A stretch of DNA of 64,000 nt from Azospirillum formosense. Lineage in GTDB: Bacteria; Pseudomonadota; Alphaproteobacteria; Azospirillales; Azospirillaceae. The stretch lies in contig NZ_CP159403.1 in the NCBI RefSeq assembly GCF_040500525.1, positions 325,001-389,000 of the forward strand. The letters run 5' to 3'. Shown here piece by piece: positions 24,770-33,170 of the stretch (the stretch's first letter is position 1; each line of letters opens with the position of its first letter). The position numbers were made by a program, and so were the translations under genes. The notes below the pieces were generated by a model. It saw only the letters and a list, made by a program, of their open reading frames with translations. It made no database searches and had not been told where the DNA came from.

Positions 24770-26239
24770 TCAGCCCTCCAGCCTTGCGGCGAGGCGGGCG
24801 AAGGTGAAGGGCTCGTCCGTCAGGAAACGGATGTCCTCGATCACCTGGGCGCGCAGCGAGCGGTCGTCGATGCTGCGGCCCCAGAAGGCGGTCTCGCCCA
24901 GATAGGCGGCGACCATCGCCTCCAGCCCCGCCGGGGTGCCGTCGTCCAGGGCGCCGATCGCGCGGACGCGCTCGACGATCTCGGCGGAGTCGCGCGGCGG
25001 CAGTGTGTCGGCGCCGGGGAAGCGGCCGAGGTAGAAGGCCAGCCAGGCGGCCAGCGACAGGCTCATCAGCGGCGCCGGCGCGCCGAAGCGCTCCCGGTAG
25101 GCGAGCAGCCGGTCCAGGTTGCGCGTCTGGTACTTGACGAGGCCGTTTAGGCTGATGTCGTACCAGAGGTGCCGGATGTAGGGGTTGCGGAAGCGCCGCA
25201 GCACGGCGGCCGCGAAGTCCTCCAGATCCGGCTTCGGCAGGGTGAGGAAGGGAATGACCTCCTCGTTGAGCAGCCGGTCGAGGAAGCGCGCCCCGGCGGG
25301 ATCGCTCACCGCCTCGTCCACCGTCTCGACGCCCGCCAGCAGGGCCAGCGCGCACAGGCCGGTGTGGGCGCCGTTGAGGATGGCGACCTTGCGCGCCTTG
25401 TAGGGGGTGACGTCCGCCGTGACGACGGTGCCCTCGTCATGCTCGCCCAGCGGCAGGCGCAGCGCGGGCATCCCCTCCTTGCGCTCGATCACGAACAGGT
25501 GGAACAGCTCCGCCGCCGCCATGAAGCTGTCGTCGTAGCCCAGCTCGCGGCGCAGGTCGTCGGCCTCGGCGCGCGGGAAGCCGGGGACGATGCGGTCGAC
25601 CAGCGTGTTGTAGAAGGCGTTCGCCGTCTCGATCCAGTCGATGAAGGCCGGCTCCAGCGCCCAGTCGCGGGCGTGCAGCAGCACGATGCGCTTCAGCTCC
25701 TCGCCGTTGTGGTCGATCAGCTCGCAGGCGAGCATTTGCAGGCCGGCTTCCGGCGCGCCGTCGAAGGCCTTCCAGCGCTCGTGCAGGAAGCGGGTCATCT
25801 TGCCGGGGAAGGAGACCGGCGGCTCGTCGGCGTAGGCCACCGACGGGACATAGGCGATGCCGGCGTCGGTGGTGTTGGAGACGACGACCGTGACGTTCGG
25901 GTCGCGCGCCAGCTCCAGCACCGACGCCCATTCGCCGTGCGCGGCGATCTCGTTGCGCACGCAGCCGATCAGGCGGGCCTGCGAAACCTTGGCACCGGAC
26001 TCGTCGACGCCGCGCGACAGGACGGTGTAGACGCCCTCCTGCTCGTTCAGCGTCTGGGGGAAGCCGCCGGCGATCGGGCGGACGACGGTCACGCCCCAGT
26101 CGCCACCGGTGGCCTCGTTCAGGCGGTCGACCTTCCAGTCGAAGAAGGCGCGCAGAAAGTTGCCTTCGCCGAATTGCACGATCCGCGTCGTCGTCGGGCG
26201 CGGCCGGCCGTTGAGAAAGGATGCGTTCAGGCGCTGCAT
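24770..26239 (-). CDS. uxaB: Tagaturonate reductase (altronate oxidoreductase)
   Basis: The 489-aa enzyme of the mannitol dehydrogenase family reduces D-tagaturonate to D-altronate with NADH. The N-terminal Rossmann domain begins TRIVQFGEGNFLRAFFDWKV. The catalytic lysine region reads YKARKVAILNGAHTGLC (about residue 280), with the conserved K-x5-N-x2-H spacing. IRHLWYDISLNGLVKYQTRN near 360 is also typical of UxaB. The ATG at 26239 follows a plausible GAAAAGGA site. It is the last gene of the hexonate operon, 35 bp after altronate dehydratase, and ends at a strong terminator. Confidence 0.95.
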   Translation of the reverse strand: MQRLNASFLNGRPRPTTTRIVQFGEGNFLRAFFDWKVDRLNEATGGDWGVTVVRPIAGGFPQTLNEQEGVYTVLSRGVDESGAKVSQARLIGCVRNEIAAHGEWASVLELARDPNVTVVVSNTTDAGIAYVPSVAYADEPPVSFPGKMTRFLHERWKAFDGAPEAGLQMLACELIDHNGEELKRIVLLHARDWALEPAFIDWIETANAFYNTLVDRIVPGFPRAEADDLRRELGYDDSFMAAAELFHLFVIERKEGMPALRLPLGEHDEGTVVTADVTPYKARKVAILNGAHTGLCALALLAGVETVDEAVSDPAGARFLDRLLNEEVIPFLTLPKPDLEDFAAAVLRRFRNPYIRHLWYDISLNGLVKYQTRNLDRLLAYRERFGAPAPLMSLSLAAWLAFYLGRFPGADTLPPRDSAEIVERVRAIGALDDGTPAGLEAMVAAYLGETAFWGRSIDDRSLRAQVIEDIRFLTDEPFTFARLAARLEG

Positions 26240-26274
26240 GGTCGGCGTCCTTTTCTGATAGGTGGTGACGGGGT

Positions 26275-27762
26275 TCAGAGCGTGACGCCGGACTTGAAGA
26301 TCACGAGGTCATGGACGTCGTTCTCCTCGTTGCGCGCCTCCTTGCCGTTGGCGACGGCGAGGATGCTGTCGATGAAGGACGGCAGCAGGCTGTCCACCGT
26401 GGCGGTGGCCTCGGCGATGGGGCCGGCGTTGAAGTCGATCCAGTGCCGCTTCTTCTCGGCCATGGCGGTGTTGGTGGCGATCTTCATGGTCGGCACCACG
26501 CCGCCCAGCGGCGTGCCGCGGCCGGTGGTGAACAGCACGATGTGGCAGCCGGCGGCGGCCAGGGCGGTGACCGCCACGCCGTCGTTGCCCGGCGCCTCCA
26601 GCAGGGTCAGGCCCGGCTTGCGGATGCGCTCGGCGTAACGGATGACGTCGCGCACTGGGGAGAGGCCGGCCTTCTGGGTGCAGCCCAGCGACTTCTCCTC
26701 CAGCGTGCTGATGCCGCCGGCCTTGTTGCCGGGCGACGGGTTCTCGTAGATCGGCTGGTTGTGGTCGATGAAATACTGCTTGAAGTCGTTGATCAGCGTG
26801 ACGACGCCCTCGAACACCTCGCGGCTCTCCGCCCGCTCCATCAGCAGATGCTCGGCGCCGAACATTTCCGGGACCTCGGTCAGCACGGTGGCGCCGCCGA
26901 TCCCGCACAGCCAGTCGGAGAAGGCGCCCAGCAGCGGGTTCGCCGTGATGCCGGAGAAGCCGTCCGAGCCGCCGCACTTCAGGCCGATGCGCAGGCGGTC
27001 GGCGCCGACCGGCTCGCGCTTGTCCCCGCGCATCACCGCGGCCAGTTCCGTCATCGCCTCCAGCGACGCCTCAAGCTCGTCCGACACCTCCTGGGTGGTC
27101 AGGTAGCGCAGGCGGCGCGGGTCGGGATGCTCGAAGCCCTGGGTGAACAGGGCGCGGGTGTTGTTCTCGCAGCCCAGCCCCATGACCAGCACGCCGCCGG
27201 CGTTGGGGTGAATGGCGAAGTCGCGCAGGATGTTGCGGGTGTTGTCGAGGTCGCCGCCGAGCTGCGAGCAGCCGTAGGGATGCTCCAGCACCATGACGCG
27301 GGAGCCCTCGGGCAGCAGCCCCATCTTCTCGAAGCGCTTGGCCGCGTTCTTGGCGAGGCCGTTGACGCAGCCGACCAGCGGGATGATCCACAGGTCGTTG
27401 CGCACGCCGATCTCGCCGTTGGCGCGGACGAAGGCCTGGATGGTCGGCGCCTCCCGCTTGGCCGGCGCCGCGTCGGCCGCCGGGCCGGCGTAGGCGTAGT
27501 CCTGAACGCCGCCCAGCGCCGTCCCGATGTTGTGGGTGTGGATGTGCCGCCCCACCGGGATCGCCTCCTTGGCGAGGCCGATCACGCTGCCGTACTTGAT
27601 GACCCGGTCGCCCGGCTGGTGCGGGGTCACGGCGAACTTGTGGCCCTGCGGCACCTCGTCGAGCAGGACGACGTCCAGGCCGTCGATCGCGGTGCCCTGG
27701 GCCAGCGGCTCGAGGGCGACGGCGACGGTGTCGCTGGAATGGATCTTCAGGTACTTCGGCAT
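26275..27762 (-). CDS. uxaA: Altronate dehydratase
   Basis: The 495-aa enzyme dehydrates D-altronate to 2-keto-3-deoxygluconate. An N-terminal SAF domain (about 1-75, with HKFAVTPHQPGDRVIKYG and GRHIHTHNIG) is joined to the large altronate/galactarate dehydratase domain. Key blocks are LEHPYGCSQLGGDLDNTRNI, LGCENNTRALF, GLKCGGSDGFSGITANPLLG and AGCHIVLFTTGRGTPLGGVV. Metal-binding residues lie in these motifs by family knowledge. Length fits UxaA well. It lies between the TRAP genes and uxaB on the same strand, completing the step after the reductase. Confidence 0.96.
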   Translation of the reverse strand: MPKYLKIHSSDTVAVALEPLAQGTAIDGLDVVLLDEVPQGHKFAVTPHQPGDRVIKYGSVIGLAKEAIPVGRHIHTHNIGTALGGVQDYAYAGPAADAAPAKREAPTIQAFVRANGEIGVRNDLWIIPLVGCVNGLAKNAAKRFEKMGLLPEGSRVMVLEHPYGCSQLGGDLDNTRNILRDFAIHPNAGGVLVMGLGCENNTRALFTQGFEHPDPRRLRYLTTQEVSDELEASLEAMTELAAVMRGDKREPVGADRLRIGLKCGGSDGFSGITANPLLGAFSDWLCGIGGATVLTEVPEMFGAEHLLMERAESREVFEGVVTLINDFKQYFIDHNQPIYENPSPGNKAGGISTLEEKSLGCTQKAGLSPVRDVIRYAERIRKPGLTLLEAPGNDGVAVTALAAAGCHIVLFTTGRGTPLGGVVPTMKIATNTAMAEKKRHWIDFNAGPIAEATATVDSLLPSFIDSILAVANGKEARNEENDVHDLVIFKSGVTL

Positions 27763-27828
27763 GTCAGGCCCCTTGGGGGAGAAACGAGGGAAGCGGGAGG
27801 GCGGCAGGAGGGGTTGGCGGAACAGGGC

Positions 27829-29103
27829 TCAGCGGGCCAGGACCAGCGAGAGCTCCGGCACGAAGGTGACGATCATCAGAGCCACGAACAGCGCCACGAA
27901 GAGCAGGGTGGACTGCTTCATGAAGTCCGAGATCTTCACCTTGGCGAGGTTGCAGACCAGCAGCATCACCGTGCCCACCGGCGGCGTCAGACAGCCGACC
28001 GCGAGATTCACGATCACCACGATGCCGAAATGGATCGGGTCGATGCCGAGCTGGTGCACCGTCGGCATCAGCAGCGGGACCATGACGATGAGGATCGCGT
28101 TGCCCTCGATCAGCATGCCCAGGAACAGCAGAAGCAGGTTGAGGATGAGCAGGAAGACGTACTTGTTGTCGGTCAGCGCCGTGATGTAGGTCGCCAGCTG
28201 CTGCGCCGCCTGCTCCAGCGACAGAATCCAGGCCAGCGCCGAGCAGGCCATGATGACCAGCATCACCGAGGAGGTGGCCTTGAAGGTGCCGACCAGGGCG
28301 TCCACCACATGGGCGACGCGCATCTCGCGGTAGATCACGAAGCCGATCACCAGGACGATCAGCACCGCCACCGCGCCGGCTTCGGTCGGCGTGAAGATGT
28401 TGGCGCGGATGCCGCCGATGATGGCGACCAGCAGGACCAGCACCGGCCAGGCGCCGACCAGCGCGCTGGTGGTCTCCGAGGTGGTGGGCCAGCTGTCGCG
28501 GGACGGCGGGTAGCCGTTGCGCTTGGACACGATGTAGGCGGCAACCATCAGCATGGCCGCCATGACGATGCCGGGCAGGATGCCGGCCATGAACATGGCG
28601 CCGATGGAGACGTCGGCGACGAGGCCGTAGATGATCAGCGCGATGCCCGGCGGGATGATCGGCGTCACCAGCGCGCCCGACGCCGTGACGGCGGCGGCGA
28701 AGGCGCGGTTGTAGCCCTTGCGCTCCATCTCCGGCACCAGCATGCGGGTCAGCATGGCGCTGTCGGCGAGGTTGGAGGCGCTGACGCCGCCCAGCAGCGT
28801 GCTCAGCATGATGTTGGTCAGCGCCATGCCGCCGGTGAACTTGCCGACCAGCAGGTCGGCCACGCGCAGCAGGCGCTTGGCCACGCCGGTGTGGTCCATC
28901 AGCGTGCCGAGCAGGATGAAGAAGGGAATCGCCAGGAGGGACAGGTTCTGCGAGGCGCCGATCAGCCGCTGCACCGCGATTTGGTCCGGAACCGGGCTAA
29001 AGAACACGAAATAGACAAGAACCGATGCGAAGATGGCAATGTAAAGCCGCATGTTCAAAGCGAACAGGCAAAGCATAATGAGAATGATGACGGGCCAGCT
29101 CAT
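27829..29103 (-). CDS. TRAP transporter large permease (DctM)
   Basis: The 424-aa inner-membrane protein has about 12 helices and the DctM signatures GVSASNLADSAMLTRMLVPEM (about 90-115), TPIIPPGIALIIYG (about 140) and PPVGTVMLLVCNLAKVK near residue 385. It forms the transport channel with the small permease, driven by an ion gradient. Its start overlaps the small-permease stop by an ATGA, so the two are translationally coupled. Context in a tagaturonate/altronate operon predicts a hexonate or hexuronate substrate. Confidence 0.95.
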   Translation of the reverse strand: MSWPVIILIMLCLFALNMRLYIAIFASVLVYFVFFSPVPDQIAVQRLIGASQNLSLLAIPFFILLGTLMDHTGVAKRLLRVADLLVGKFTGGMALTNIMLSTLLGGVSASNLADSAMLTRMLVPEMERKGYNRAFAAAVTASGALVTPIIPPGIALIIYGLVADVSIGAMFMAGILPGIVMAAMLMVAAYIVSKRNGYPPSRDSWPTTSETTSALVGAWPVLVLLVAIIGGIRANIFTPTEAGAVAVLIVLVIGFVIYREMRVAHVVDALVGTFKATSSVMLVIMACSALAWILSLEQAAQQLATYITALTDNKYVFLLILNLLLLFLGMLIEGNAILIVMVPLLMPTVHQLGIDPIHFGIVVIVNLAVGCLTPPVGTVMLLVCNLAKVKISDFMKQSTLLFVALFVALMIVTFVPELSLVLAR

Positions 29104-29570
29104 GGCGCGTTCCCCTTCGCGATCACCATGACGTCGATGAAGCAGCGACGCAGAAGATAAATGATGATGCCGGCCGCGCCGACCGGAACGGCGAGGTCGA
29201 TCCAGAACCAGGAGATCTGAAGGATTTCCGTCAGCTTGTACTGCGCGCTCTGGGCCAGCAGGTAGCCGAGCCAGCCGGCATAGCCGAGAACCACGATCGA
29301 CAGGGCCGAGACGGCCAGATCGACGGCCGCGCGGATGCGGGTGGGCAGCAGGTCCACGAACAGCGGGATGTCGAGATGCTGGCCGTCACGCTCGGCGACG
29401 ATGGCGCCGATCATGATGATCCAGATCATCAGAAGCCCGGACATCTCCTCGCCCCAGTGCAGCGGAGCGTCGAAAAGGTAACGGGCGAACACCGCCGCGA
29501 TGGTCATTACCACCAGAGCGGCCAGCGCGCCTCCCGCGACGACCGATGGCAGACGCCGGATCAACTCCAT
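29100..29570 (-). CDS. TRAP transporter small permease (DctQ)
   Basis: The 156-aa protein has four predicted membrane helices (about 10-32, 45-65, 88-110, 128-150) and the DctQ-like core RYLFDAPLHWGEEMSGLLMIW with an amphipathic DGQHLDIPLFVDLLP. It supports the large permease. The start is the ATG at 29570, preceded by GGAGGAG; the TTG five codons earlier lies inside that ribosome site and was rejected. The stop overlaps the DctM start. Confidence 0.92.
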   Translation of the reverse strand: MELIRRLPSVVAGGALAALVVMTIAAVFARYLFDAPLHWGEEMSGLLMIWIIMIGAIVAERDGQHLDIPLFVDLLPTRIRAAVDLAVSALSIVVLGYAGWLGYLLAQSAQYKLTEILQISWFWIDLAVPVGAAGIIIYLLRRCFIDVMVIAKGNAP

Positions 29571-29628
29571 GGCATACTCCTCCAAACGATCCGGGCGGAG
29601 CGGCAGCCCCGCCCGGATGTGCTTATTT

Positions 29629-30603
29629 TTACTTGAGGTCCTTCTGGATCTGCTCGTACAGGCCGGCCGACCACTTCGGGAACTGGGTGTAGACGACCTT
29701 GGTGGCCTCGCGGAACGGCGCCGGGTCCGGCTGGATCACGGTGACGCCGGCCGCCTTCATCTTCTCGATGAACTCGGCGTCCTGCTCGGCGGCCAGCTTC
29801 TGGCTGTAGAGGCCGGCCTCGTAGCCGGTCTCGTGGACCATCTTCACGACGTCCGCCGGCAGCTTGCTGAAGAAGGCTTCGCCGCCGACCCACACCGAGG
29901 TGTTGGTCAGATAGCCGACGAGGCTCAGATACTTGGCCTGCTCATGCAGCTTGGCGCCGTACAGCACGGAGATCGGGTTCTCCACGCCGTCGATCAGGCC
30001 GGTGGTCAGGGCCGGATAGACCTCGCCCAGCGGCATCGGCGTCGCGGTGGCGCCCATCGCCTCGATCGTCTTGATCTGCATCACGTTGTTCGGGACGCGG
30101 ATCTTCATGCCCTTGAGGTCCTCGGGCGTGTTGATCGGCTTCTTGGCGAGGATGTGGCGCACGCCGTACAGGTAGTTGGACATGACGATGTGCACGCCCT
30201 TCTTGCGCAGCGCCTCGTCCTTCTTCTTGAACCAGTCGCTCTCGTAGATCTTGAAGAGCTTCTGGGGGTCGTCGGTCAGGTACGGGCCGAACAGAACGCC
30301 GAGGTCGGCGTCGTAATCCTGCAAGAAGCCGACGTCGGACAGGGTGATGACGTTCATCCCCATCATCGCCTGTTCCATCACGTCCTTCTTGGCGCCCAGC
30401 TGGGAGCTGGGGAAGAGCTTCAGGGTGACTTCGCCCTTGCTCTTCTCCTTCAGAAGATCGGCCCAGTGATGCATCACCCGGTCGAGCGGCTCGCCCGGGT
30501 TGTTCTCGTAGGCGACCATGATCTCGGTCTTGGCCATGGCGCCGGACGCGGCACCGATCGACAGCACGCACGCGGCAAGGGCAGACGCCAGAAAGCGCTT
30601 CAT
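29629..30603 (-). CDS. TRAP transporter solute-binding protein (DctP family)
   Basis: The 324-aa periplasmic receptor has a signal peptide (MKRFLASALAACVLSIGAAS, cleavage near AMAKT) followed by the DctP domain. The selectivity-helix region reads KGMKIRVPNNVMQIKTIEAM (about 150-170) with the conserved Arg that usually ion-pairs with a carboxylate. GEVYPALTTGLIDGVENPI near 185-205 is the other hallmark. A sugar acid ligand fits both this arginine and the neighbours. The ATG at 30603 has GGAGG at good distance. The 152-bp gap upstream contains a strong hairpin. Confidence 0.94.
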   Translation of the reverse strand: MKRFLASALAACVLSIGAASGAMAKTEIMVAYENNPGEPLDRVMHHWADLLKEKSKGEVTLKLFPSSQLGAKKDVMEQAMMGMNVITLSDVGFLQDYDADLGVLFGPYLTDDPQKLFKIYESDWFKKKDEALRKKGVHIVMSNYLYGVRHILAKKPINTPEDLKGMKIRVPNNVMQIKTIEAMGATATPMPLGEVYPALTTGLIDGVENPISVLYGAKLHEQAKYLSLVGYLTNTSVWVGGEAFFSKLPADVVKMVHETGYEAGLYSQKLAAEQDAEFIEKMKAAGVTVIQPDPAPFREATKVVYTQFPKWSAGLYEQIQKDLK

Positions 30604-30660
30604 TGTTATTTCCTCCATAGTGATGCCGGAGGGCCCGTCTGCGGACGTGGCCCAGGGACG

Positions 30661-30696
30661 GGTCCCGCCGACATGGCCGGACCCGGCGGCGGGACC
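30661..30696 (-). other. Intergenic hairpin ahead of the dctP-type gene
   Basis: GGTCCCGCCG (30661-30670) pairs perfectly with CGGCGGGACC (30687-30696). It has no T run and lies within the operon, so it may act as an RNA-processing or stability element that raises receptor mRNA. Confidence 0.5.
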
Positions 30697-30755
30697 GGCA
30701 CGCCCCGCCGCGGCAGTTCGGATGATGGCGGCGCCCGGGGGCGCCGCCGGAAGGG

Positions 30756-31772
30756 TCAGCGCTCGATCATCACCTTGACGGTGGTGTCGCGCTCCTTCGC
30801 CCAATAGGGCAGGGCCTTGTCGGCCTCGTCGAAGGGGAAGACCTTGGAGATCAGGTCGTCGGGGGCGTGATCGAGCGTTTCGAGATAGCGGATGACGGCC
30901 TGGAAATCCTCGGAGGTCGCGTTGCGCGACCCCATGATGTCCAGCTCCTTCAGGTTGAAGAACTGCGTCTTGTAGGACACCGGCTCCTTGGCGTAGCCGA
31001 TGTAGACGACGCGGCCGGCGAAGGACACGAGGTCGATGGCCTGGGTGAAGGTGGCGGGCAGGCCGACCGCCTCGATCACCACGTCGGCGCCGTCGCCGTT
31101 GGTCAGCTCCATGACGCGGGCGGCCACGTCCTCCTTGGCGGCGTCGATGGTGTGGGCGGCGCCGTAGCGGCGGGCCAGACCGGTCTTCGCCTCGCCGATG
31201 TCCACAGCGATCACCGTGGCGCCGCGATGGACGGAACCGGCGATGGCGCCCATGCCGATCATGCCGCAGCCCAGCACCAGAACGGTGTCGGCCGCCTCGA
31301 CGCGGCCGCGCGCCGCGGCGTGGAAGCCGACCGACAGCGGTTCGACCAGCGCCAGATGGCGCGGCGCCAGCGTGTCGTTCAGGATCAGCTTGCCGTAGGG
31401 CAGGACGATGCGCTCGGCCAAGCCGCCGTTCTGCTGCACGCCCAGCGTGCGGTTGCTGCGGCAGGCGTTGACCCGGCCCTTGCGGCAGGACGGGCAGGTG
31501 CCGCAGGCGGTGTAGGGAATGACGATGGCGCGCCGGCCCACGGTGTATTCGGCCGGAACGCCTTCACCCACCGCGGCGATCTCGCCGCCGATCTCGTGGC
31601 CGGGAATGCGCGGCAGCGAGACCAGCGGATTCAGCCCCTTGAAGGTGCTGAGGTCGCTGCCGCACAGGGCGACGTGGCGGATGGCCAGGAGCACCTCGCC
31701 GGGGCCGGGGGTCGGCTCCGCCACCTCGTGGATCGCGCAGACGTCCACGCCTTCGATCATCAGTGCTTTCAC
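30756..31772 (-). CDS. Zinc-dependent alcohol dehydrogenase, L-galactonate 5-dehydrogenase-like
   Basis: The 338-aa medium-chain dehydrogenase has catalytic-zinc motifs HVALCGSDLSTFKG and IPGHEIGGEIAAVGEG, structural zinc cysteines in CGTCPSCRKGRVNAC and the nucleotide motif LGCGMIGMGAI. Its size fits E. coli LgoD, which oxidises L-galactonate to D-tagaturonate. The same operon encodes tagaturonate reductase and altronate dehydratase, the next two steps, and a TRAP importer. It could instead oxidise another hexonate or an alditol. Zinc dehydrogenase identity is firm; substrate is an inference from context. Confidence 0.85.
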   Translation of the reverse strand: MKALMIEGVDVCAIHEVAEPTPGPGEVLLAIRHVALCGSDLSTFKGLNPLVSLPRIPGHEIGGEIAAVGEGVPAEYTVGRRAIVIPYTACGTCPSCRKGRVNACRSNRTLGVQQNGGLAERIVLPYGKLILNDTLAPRHLALVEPLSVGFHAAARGRVEAADTVLVLGCGMIGMGAIAGSVHRGATVIAVDIGEAKTGLARRYGAAHTIDAAKEDVAARVMELTNGDGADVVIEAVGLPATFTQAIDLVSFAGRVVYIGYAKEPVSYKTQFFNLKELDIMGSRNATSEDFQAVIRYLETLDHAPDDLISKVFPFDEADKALPYWAKERDTTVKVMIER

Positions 31773-31804
31773 AGGTGATGTCCTTTTTTAGAAAGCGGGC
31801 GTGT

Positions 31805-32497
31805 TCAGGGCGTGGGCGCGGCCGAGGGCTGCGCTTCCTGGTTGAACACGCTCTCGCTGAAATGGAAGTGTGCGTTGCTGGCCTCGACGGCCTTCTCGAC
31901 GGAGCGCTCGCGCAGCGCTGCGATGATCTGGCGATGATAATCGACCGTGGTCGGCCCGATCACCGCGTTGCTCTTGCCGATCTCCATGTAATAGATCATC
32001 GGCTGCGACATCGCCTGATACATCTTCTGCAACATGGAGTTGCGGGAGGCGGCGACGATGGCGGCGTGGAAGCGGAAGTCCACCTCCGCGGCCTCGCGCA
32101 CCGTCAACTGGTGCTCCATGTCCTCGGCCAGACGGTTGAGCCCGTCGATCTCCGCATCGGTGATGTGCCGGACCACCTCGGGCAGCACGCCGATCTCGAT
32201 GATCCGGCGGAACTGCAGGACCTCGCGGCAGGTCTTGACGCTGCGGTCGAAGCATTGATCGAGAATGCGGAACATCGCTTCGATGTCCGGCCTGCTGACG
32301 CGGGGGCCGCGCTGCGTCTTCTCAACCAAGCCATAGGCTTCGAGGAAGATGATGACTTCGCGGATCGTGTTGCGGCTGACCCCGAACCGCTCGGCCAGCA
32401 GACGTTCGTTCGGAAGAAGATCGCCGGGCTGGTAGCGCTCGGGGATCTCCTTGCGAAGCTCTTCGAAGATGGCCTTGACGGTCGAGACGCCGTTCAT
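31805..32497 (-). CDS. GntR family regulator, FadR/FCD subgroup
   Basis: The 230-aa protein has a GntR winged helix (about 5-75, with GDLLPNERLLAERFGVSRNT and IREVIIFLEAYGLVEKTQRG) and an all-helical FCD ligand domain (about 95-220). Metal-binding residues of that domain are suggested by D-x-x-FH (EVDFRFHAAIVAAS) and two later His. FCD regulators often sense sugar acids such as hexuronates or galactonate. It is the first gene of the hexonate operon, 32 bp before the dehydrogenase gene. The ATG at 32497 was preferred over a longer frame, as the extra 31 codons would read over the operator. Confidence 0.9.
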   Translation of the reverse strand: MNGVSTVKAIFEELRKEIPERYQPGDLLPNERLLAERFGVSRNTIREVIIFLEAYGLVEKTQRGPRVSRPDIEAMFRILDQCFDRSVKTCREVLQFRRIIEIGVLPEVVRHITDAEIDGLNRLAEDMEHQLTVREAAEVDFRFHAAIVAASRNSMLQKMYQAMSQPMIYYMEIGKSNAVIGPTTVDYHRQIIAALRERSVEKAVEASNAHFHFSESVFNQEAQPSAAPTP

Positions 32498-32518
32498 GGT
32501 TTGCGCCGCCTGAGTTTG

Positions 32519-32533
32519 GTCCAACAATTGGAC
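32519..32533. promoter_or_regulatory. GntR-type operator palindrome
   Basis: GTCCAACAATTGGAC is a perfect 6-bp inverted repeat with a 3-bp spacer, 22 bp before the regulator's start codon. FCD-type GntR regulators bind such TTGG/CCAA palindromes, so autoregulation and control of the whole hexonate operon are likely. Confidence 0.6.
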
Positions 32534-32978
32534 AGCTGATGGCGAACGATAGCACCGCGGCTCCGAGCGGAAAACGCCAAAAGGAGTCACAAAATGTCGA
32601 AAACAGCGCTGCTAACGCACGAAGGACAATTGCTGCGTCGCATCATCGTGTTCTGCGGCGTTTTCCTGCCGGTGTTTCCCTTTGGGGTCCGCCATGACTC
32701 GCTTCAATAAAACGTTAGGGTGTGGCGGTGCGTGCGATCGGCCGCCCTGGCGCGCCTGGGTGATGCATCCCGCTTGCTTATCCCCCGCGAATGCGATAAC
32801 AGGGCGCGGCGCGCACGAATGGGTGCGCGGACAGGCCGGAAACGGCCGGTCGGCGGCTTGGCCGCACCCTGAGAAAGTTGTTGCAATCCGACGCGGCGCC
32901 GCGTAACGTCCCGCTTAGGAAAGCAAGGTAATTCAATGGGTTGGGCTTTTGCGTCCGGTCCATTCGAACGATGAAGTC
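32534..32978. other. Gene-free stretch before tRNA-Leu
   Basis: No open frame in these 445 bases has convincing codon use or a family match. The right third holds the probable tRNA promoter (32881-32909). The left part should hold promoter elements of the leftward hexonate operon. Confidence 0.4.
32881..32909 (+). promoter_or_regulatory. Probable tRNA-Leu promoter with palindromic spacer
   Basis: TTGCAA (32881-32886) and TAACGT (32904-32909) are 17 bp apart and could be the -35 and -10. The spacer and first base of the -10 contain the perfect palindrome ACGCGGCGCCGCGT (32891-32904). The distance of about 70 bp to the tRNA fits a short leader. Confidence 0.45.
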
Positions 32979-33065
32979 GCGGTCGTGGCGGAATTGGTAG
33001 ACGCGCAGCGTTGAGGTCGCTGTGGCAGAAATGCTGTGGAAGTTCGAGTCTTCTCGACCGCACCA
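32979..33065 (+). tRNA. tRNA-Leu, anticodon GAG
   Basis: An 87-base class II tRNA. The acceptor arms GCGGTCG (32979-32985) and CGACCGC (33055-33061) pair perfectly. The anticodon stem-loop is GCG-TTGAGGT-CGC, with anticodon GAG at 33013-33015. The variable arm is long and the T-loop is GTTCGAGTC. The A discriminator and CCA are encoded. It reads CUC and CUU leucine codons. No integrase or duplicated 3' end was seen beside it. Confidence 0.95.
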
Positions 33066-33105
33066 TCCCTATCGTCGGCGGCATCGCCGGACGACAATGA
33101 AAATC

Positions 33106-33128
33106 GGGGCCTTCTCAGGCCCCTTTTT
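33106..33128 (+). terminator. Terminator of tRNA-Leu
   Basis: GGGGCCT and AGGCCCC form a 7-bp stem with a TCTC loop and are followed by TTTTT (33124-33128). It lies 40 bp past the tRNA. Confidence 0.85.
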
Positions 33129-33170
33129 CATGCCCGCGAGGCGCGGGCGTCATTTCCCCCTCATCACCGT

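Noticed and set aside
26311..29160. 949-codon plus-strand open frame over uxaA and dctM
   Set aside because: Antisense to two well-supported genes, composition dominated by His, Asp, Gln and Arg.
32979..33065. tRNA-Leu as an integration site of a genomic island
   Set aside because: No integrase, no direct repeat of the tRNA 3' end and no phage or transfer genes on either side.
32704..33084. Minus-strand frame across the tRNA promoter and tRNA
   Set aside because: It overlaps a certain tRNA gene antisense and has no ribosome site or family resemblance.
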